Below the pieces are notes generated by a model. The model had not been told where the DNA came from. It did not search any database and was given only the letters and a program-made list of their open reading frames with translations. A program made the translations under genes and the position numbers. From contig CAZCTN010000054.1 of assembly GCA_964501655.1 (NCBI GenBank), positions 1 through 10,661 of the forward strand: DNA of 10,661 nucleotides, written 5' to 3'. The DNA is from JAAYJK01 sp964501655 (lineage in GTDB: Bacteria > Bacillota > Syntrophomonadia > Syntrophomonadales > Syntrophomonadaceae). Below, in pieces: positions 7,004 to 10,661 of this stretch (the stretch's first letter is position 1; the number at the start of each line of letters is the position of its first letter).

Positions 7004-8122
7004 ATGAGAAAGCGTATTGCCCGAGCGGGCCGGATAGTAGTAAAGGTAGGGACCAGTACCCTTACCTATGCCAACGGACAGTTAAATTTACAACGGATTG
7101 AAAGACTGGTGCGAGAAATTGCTGATTTACATAACCGGGATCTGGAGGTTCTCCTGGTTACTTCGGGAGCAATCAGGGTGGGTGCCAACCGAATGGGGAT
7201 GAAAAATCTACCCAACACCCTGCCGGAAAAACAGGCCCTGGCTGCCATAGGCCAGGGAGCGCTTATGCAGCTTTACGAGAAACTCTTTTCTGAATACAGT
7301 AAAACAGTAGCTCAGGTCTTACTGAGTCGTGGGGATATGGATGACCGGATTCGCTACTTGAATGCCACCAATGCCCTGTTAGCCATGCTGGCTATGAATG
7401 TTGTTCCGGTTATTAACGAAAATGATACGGTGGGAGTGGAAGAAATCAAATTTGGTGATAATGATACCCTGTCGGCGATGGTGGCCGGACTGGTTGATGC
7501 CGACCTGCTCATCATTCTTTCAGATGTAGACGGATTGTATAGCTCCGATCCCCGCGAGGACGATAAAGCGCAGCTTATAAGCCAGGTGGAAGAGATAACC
7601 GGCGAAATGGAAGAGAAATCAACCAACCGGGGCAGTACTTTTGCCAGCGGAGGCATGTATACCAAACTAAAAGCTGCTCGCATGTGTATGGCTTCAGGAA
7701 CCTCACTGGTTATTGCCAACAGCGAGGAAAGGAATGTTATTCGGCGTATTGTCGCCGGAGAGGAACTGGGAACTTTCTTTGTGCCGCGGGAAAGGAAGAT
7801 GCATGCCCGGGATAAATGGATAGCCTTCGGCCGGCTGGTACAGGGCAAGATTCTAATAGATGCCGGGGCCAGCACGGCTCTGCTGAAAAGAGGAAAAAGC
7901 CTGCTGCCCTCCGGGGTAATCGGCCTGGAGGGAGAATTCGAGCGGGGAGCCGTAGTGGCAGTACTTGATAATGAACAACAGGAAATAGCCCGGGGAATTA
8001 CCAATTATGGTTCGGCTGATATTTCTAAAATCAAAGGGAAAAAGTCTTCCCAAATCCAAGACATTCTGGGGGAAAAGGATTATGATGAGATTATCCATAG
8101 GAACAATCTCTGGGTAGAGTAG
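7004..8122 (+). CDS. proB: Glutamate 5-kinase
   Basis: This 372-residue enzyme phosphorylates L-glutamate with ATP to gamma-glutamyl phosphate, the first step of proline synthesis in the cytoplasm. The amino acid kinase domain shows VVKVGTST at 12-19, VTSGAI at 52-57, NEND at 138-141, GDND at 151-154 and SDVDGLY at 173-179. A C-terminal PUA domain occupies about 275-355, as in the long bacterial form. A GTG at 6989 would add five residues, but GGAGAGG at 6991-6997 lies six bases before ATG 7004 and decides for that start. The gene follows obg by 45 bases. No T-box or other leader fits in that gap, so control is probably by feedback inhibition of the enzyme by proline (known for the family) plus operon transcription. 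Confidence 0.97.
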   Translation: MRKRIARAGRIVVKVGTSTLTYANGQLNLQRIERLVREIADLHNRDLEVLLVTSGAIRVGANRMGMKNLPNTLPEKQALAAIGQGALMQLYEKLFSEYSKTVAQVLLSRGDMDDRIRYLNATNALLAMLAMNVVPVINENDTVGVEEIKFGDNDTLSAMVAGLVDADLLIILSDVDGLYSSDPREDDKAQLISQVEEITGEMEEKSTNRGSTFASGGMYTKLKAARMCMASGTSLVIANSEERNVIRRIVAGEELGTFFVPRERKMHARDKWIAFGRLVQGKILIDAGASTALLKRGKSLLPSGVIGLEGEFERGAVVAVLDNEQQEIARGITNYGSADISKIKGKKSSQIQDILGEKDYDEIIHRNNLWVE

Positions 8123-8174
8123 GGAAAGGGACGGGTTTCCTTACCCGGATTACATAGTTAAGGAGCGATGAGCA

Positions 8175-9434
8175 ATGGATGTCAGGTTGCAAGAGGTGTT
8201 GATTGAACAGGGACAGAGAGCCCGGCAGGCTGCCAGGATACTTGCCACTACCTCAACCTCTGTGAAGGATCAGGCTTTATTGGAGATGGCCGATGCCCTG
8301 GTTAAGCACAGCAATGAGCTGATGGAAGCAAACCAGCTGGATTTGCACAATGGAGAAGCGATGGGCTTGACTGCTGCTCTGCTGGAAAGACTTATGTTAA
8401 ACGAGCAGAGGATAAAGGATATGGCCCAGGGACTGCGTGAAATAGCAGCCCTGCCTGATCCGGTTGGGCAGATGCTGGGCATGACCCGCCGGCCTAACGG
8501 ACTTGAAGTGGGTCGGATCAGAACCCCCATTGGAGTGGTGGGCATCATATATGAATCACGTCCTAATGTAACTGCGGATGCGGCCGGGTTATGTCTCAAA
8601 GCCGGCAATGCCATTATACTTCGGGGCGGCGAAGAGGCTCTTAATTCCAACCGGGTTATTGCCCGGGTTATATCGTCTGCCGCAGTAAAATGCGGATTGC
8701 CTGAAGGAACCATACAGTTGGTAGACAGCGATGATAAAGAGGCAGCGATATTTTTAATGAAAATGAGTGATTACCTGGATGTACTTATCCCCCGGGGTGG
8801 GAAAGGTTTGAAAACCGCGGTGATGGAGAACGCACGGGTTCCTTATATAATGACCGGTATGGGTAACTGCCATGTATATGTGGATCAGTTTGCAGACCTG
8901 GAGAAAGCCAGGCAGATAGTGTTCAATGCCAAAGTACAGCGTCCCTCGGTATGTAATGCTGCCGAAACTCTGCTGGTACACAGTGAAATAGCCCTGGATT
9001 TTCTGCCCCTGATGCTGGATGATCTGCAGCAAGCCGGGGTGGAGATAAGAGGATGCCCAAGAACAAAACAAATTGTTGGTGACATTAAAGAGGCGGTGGA
9101 ACAGGATTGGGAGGAAGAATACCTGGACCTGATAATGGCAGTTAAGATAGTTGATGAATTGGAAGAAGCGATAGAACATATAAACCGCTATGGAACCGGC
9201 CATAGTGAAGGGATTGTGAGTGAAAGCTACAGTAATGTGCGCCGGTTTATGGCGGCAGTCGATGCAGCAGCGGTTTATGCTAATGCCTCCACCCGTTTCA
9301 CCGACGGCAATGTATTTGGTTTTGGCGCCGAAATGGGGATTAGCACCCAGAAACTCCACGCCCGGGGACCTATGGGTCTGCCCGAATTAACCACTACCAA
9401 GTTTATTATTTACGGCGACGGCCACACCAGATAA
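8175..9434 (+). CDS. proA: Glutamate-5-semialdehyde dehydrogenase (gamma-glutamyl phosphate reductase)
   Basis: This 419-residue aldehyde dehydrogenase superfamily enzyme reduces gamma-glutamyl phosphate with NADPH to glutamate semialdehyde, the second step of proline synthesis. The catalytic cysteine is Cys260 in VQRPSVCNAAETLLVH. Other family signatures are GVVGIIYESRPNVTADAAGL at 120-139, RGGEEALNSN at 150-159, TGMGNCHVYVD at 227-237 and FGFGAEMGISTQKLHARGP near the C-terminus. The length is normal (about 415). ATG 8175 has AGGAG at 8161-8165; a nearer ATG at 8168 is out of frame. It lies 52 bases after proB, whose unstable acyl phosphate product it receives. The usual later neighbours nadD, yqeK and rsfS are absent here; a convergent gene follows. 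Confidence 0.97.
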   Translation: MDVRLQEVLIEQGQRARQAARILATTSTSVKDQALLEMADALVKHSNELMEANQLDLHNGEAMGLTAALLERLMLNEQRIKDMAQGLREIAALPDPVGQMLGMTRRPNGLEVGRIRTPIGVVGIIYESRPNVTADAAGLCLKAGNAIILRGGEEALNSNRVIARVISSAAVKCGLPEGTIQLVDSDDKEAAIFLMKMSDYLDVLIPRGGKGLKTAVMENARVPYIMTGMGNCHVYVDQFADLEKARQIVFNAKVQRPSVCNAAETLLVHSEIALDFLPLMLDDLQQAGVEIRGCPRTKQIVGDIKEAVEQDWEEEYLDLIMAVKIVDELEEAIEHINRYGTGHSEGIVSESYSNVRRFMAAVDAAAVYANASTRFTDGNVFGFGAEMGISTQKLHARGPMGLPELTTTKFIIYGDGHTR

Positions 9435-9442
9435 GGTCACAA

Positions 9443-9477
9443 GGGGCCGGGGCGTAACCAGGTTACACTTCGGCCCT
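9443..9477. terminator. Hairpin between convergent proA and cysteine synthase genes
   Basis: An interrupted stem forms from GGGCCG at 9444-9449 with CGGCCC at 9471-9476, and GTAACC at 9454-9459 with GGTTAC at 9461-9466 (the innermost pairs open to make the loop), separated by a four-by-four internal mismatch. It occupies most of the 62-base gap between the two stop codons and would fold in transcripts of either strand. Neither side has a clear U-tract, so it may act as a weak bidirectional terminator or only as a 3'-end stabilising structure. Confidence 0.5.
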
Positions 9478-9496
9478 GCTGTCATCTTTCCAGGAC

Positions 9497-10531
9497 TTAC
9501 TCGATTATTTCGAAGGAGTAACGGGCCAAGGTATCCTGATCCTCCCGGCTCAGTTTGTATTCTCGGTCCAGCATGGTGCGAGTGTCCTCACTTTCACACA
9601 ATACAGTAGAGAGATAACGAAGACCGTTGTCGTTAATCATGGTGACTATGCATTTCTGGTCCGGGTGTTTAAGAGAAACCTTTTTTGCTGCTGCTACGTT
9701 ACACCCGGATGATATGCCGCAAAATATTCCTTCCTGGGCAGACAAATCCCGGGCCATGGCAATAGAGTCATCAGAGCTAACCAGTATGATCCCGTCTACA
9801 TAATCCAGATCTAAAATAACCGGAAGCAGACCGTCTGCTATCCCCTGTACCTTATGCTGGCCGATAGTTCTCCGAGAAAGCATTGGGGATTCCAGAGGTT
9901 CAGAGATATATATTTTTATGTGGGGATTCATTTCTTTTAGAAATTTGGCGGTTCCGGTTATGGTTCCTCCCGTTCCCTGACACATAATGAATACATCTAC
10001 TTTCCCTTCCGTTTGTTCCCATATCTCCGGGCCGGTATTATCATAATGTGACAGTACATTATCAGGACGGAAAAACTGACCGATTTGGAAAACTTTATCA
10101 CCATATTGTTGTTTAATTCTATCTACCTCTTCCAGAACCAGATCAACGTCAGTTTCGGCTCCCGGGGTAAGTACCAGTTCAGCTCCATAGGCTCTAATGG
10201 TTTTCTTGCGTTCTTCGCTCATACCCTCCGGCATTACTATGATAACCCGGTAGCCCTTGGCTGCTCCCACCATGGCGGCGGCTATTCCGGTATTGCCGGT
10301 AGTGCCCTCCAACAGTATCATACCGGGTTTTAAATCCCCTCTCTGCTCAGCCTGTTCAACTATTGAGTACACCACTCGATCCTTAAGACTGCCGCTGGGG
10401 TTGGTATACTCCAACTTTACACAGATATCGGCATTAATATCCGCAGATATCTTATTCAAGCGAATCATGGGAGTGCATCCAATGGCCTCCAAAACACTAT
10501 TAAAAATTTTCTGCCTTGAGCTCCAGTTCAT
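9497..10531 (-). CDS. Cysteine synthase/cystathionine beta-synthase-family PLP enzyme
   Basis: This 344-residue protein is a fold-type II PLP enzyme of the CysK/CysM/CBS family, probably making cysteine from O-acetylserine (or a related ester) and sulfide, or cystathionine from homocysteine. Lys50 in NPSGSLKDR is the PLP Schiff-base lysine. EGTTGNTG at 75-82 is the substrate-binding loop, GTGGT at 186-190 the phosphate-binding loop, and GISSG at 272-276 supplies the serine near the PLP ring nitrogen. NDNGLRYLST at 300-309 ends the catalytic fold. No CBS domains follow, but a charged tail of about 35 residues makes it longer than typical CysK (about 310). Departures such as PSGSL for PGGSV and TTGNTG for TSGNTG make the substrate uncertain. 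GGGAGGT (10546-10540 on this strand) lies eight bases before the ATG. It converges on proA and has its own upstream region with a long palindrome. Confidence 0.88.
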   Translation of the reverse strand: MNWSSRQKIFNSVLEAIGCTPMIRLNKISADINADICVKLEYTNPSGSLKDRVVYSIVEQAEQRGDLKPGMILLEGTTGNTGIAAAMVGAAKGYRVIIVMPEGMSEERKKTIRAYGAELVLTPGAETDVDLVLEEVDRIKQQYGDKVFQIGQFFRPDNVLSHYDNTGPEIWEQTEGKVDVFIMCQGTGGTITGTAKFLKEMNPHIKIYISEPLESPMLSRRTIGQHKVQGIADGLLPVILDLDYVDGIILVSSDDSIAMARDLSAQEGIFCGISSGCNVAAAKKVSLKHPDQKCIVTMINDNGLRYLSTVLCESEDTRTMLDREYKLSREDQDTLARYSFEIIE

Positions 10532-10552
10532 ACTGTTTTACCTCCCTAGCAA

Positions 10553-10596
10553 TATAAGTGAGTCAGGGGAGAAAACTTCCCCTTGACTCACTTATA
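10553..10596 (-). promoter_or_regulatory. Long imperfect palindrome before the cysteine synthase gene
   Basis: TATAAGTGAGTCA at 10553-10565 is the exact reverse complement of 10584-10596. The pairing continues inward, after bulged T10583, with GGGGA at 10566-10570 and TCCCC at 10578-10582, leaving a seven-base loop. In the gene's mRNA the hairpin would end six bases before the ribosome binding site. It has no U-tract, so termination is unlikely. It could be a dimer-binding operator or an RNA element controlling translation or stability. Confidence 0.6.
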
Positions 10597-10598
10597 AT

Positions 10599-10614
10599 AT
10601 ATTATCATATTATC
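10599..10614. repeat. Tandem eight-base AT-rich repeat upstream of the palindrome
   Basis: ATATTATC occurs twice in direct succession. On the - strand this reads GATAATAT twice and could supply -10-like GATAAT boxes for the cysteine synthase gene, but I see no good -35 element at the right distance (for example TGGCCG 17 bases upstream of one copy). The promoter of that gene is therefore not resolved, and the remaining bases to 10661 show nothing further. Confidence 0.35.
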
Positions 10615-10661
10615 ACGCTATAACGGCCATTCTTGCTTAAAATATATCTTCCGTTTAATGG

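Noticed and set aside
7354..8004. 216-codon - strand open frame within proB
   Set aside because: It is antisense to proB and serine/threonine/arginine-rich without family features; codon bias of proB accounts for the lack of stops.
8123..8174. Small hairpins (GGAAA/TTTCC and CGGGT/ACCCG) between proB and proA
   Set aside because: They are only five base pairs each, mutually exclusive, and without a U-tract; chance is a sufficient explanation.
8754..9359. 201-codon - strand open frame within proA
   Set aside because: It covers the ProA catalytic region in antisense and has no recognisable motif or initiation signal.
10583..10613. Plus-strand promoter made of TTGACT and TATTAT right of the palindrome
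   Set aside because: The spacing is 19 bases, the TTGACT is part of the palindrome arm, and no plus-strand gene is visible before the window ends.
1..10661. Mobile element, CRISPR array, defence island, tRNA or rRNA
   Set aside because: No transposase, integrase, spaced repeats or RNA gene signatures were seen; gene density and codon style are even across the window.

Overview
The window looks like a chromosomal housekeeping locus of an anaerobic, probably spore-forming Firmicute of the class Clostridia; a Syntrophomonas-like relative is my best guess. The reasons are the gene order (rng, rplU, prp, rpmA, spo0B-like, obg, proB, proA), the Prp protease paired with a ribosomal protein L27 that carries a cleavable N-terminal extension, strong AGGAGG-type ribosome binding sites, and frequent GTG/TTG starts. 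The taxonomic call is inference from synteny and sequence style, not from a search.

Layout: (1) 86-4026, + strand, three tightly packed genes: a B12-binding-type radical SAM protein (TIGR03960 family), its small partner (TIGR03936/DUF2344, overlapping by one base), and ribonuclease G starting on the base after the previous stop. (2) 4027-4203, a 177-base gap holding a plausible sigma-A promoter and a structured leader. (3) 4204-5151, rplU-prp-rpmA with overlapping reading frames, closed by a clear intrinsic terminator at 5177-5203. (4) 5236-9434, spo0B-like gene, obg, proB and proA, all on the + strand with short gaps and no obvious new promoter, so they may depend on read-through of the terminator or on an unseen promoter. 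(5) A hairpin at 9443-9477 between convergent genes. (6) 9497-10531, - strand, a cysteine synthase/cystathionine beta-synthase-family PLP enzyme with a long imperfect palindrome (10553-10596) just upstream of its ribosome binding site.

Functional logic: genes 1-8 are centred on RNA and ribosome biology (RNase G, L21, L27, the L27-trimming protease and the ribosome-assembly GTPase Obg). The Spo0B-like protein sits exactly where spo0B sits in Bacillus subtilis and suggests a link to phosphotransfer signalling. ProB and ProA supply the first two steps of proline synthesis from glutamate; proC is not in the window. The convergent PLP enzyme belongs to sulfur amino acid metabolism.

I found no mobile element, CRISPR array, tRNA, rRNA or defence system. 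I do not see a convincing undescribed system. The points most worth following are the uncharacterised radical SAM/DUF2344 pair beside RNase G, the Spo0B-like protein in a presumably clostridial genome, the rplU leader, and the palindrome before the cysteine synthase gene.
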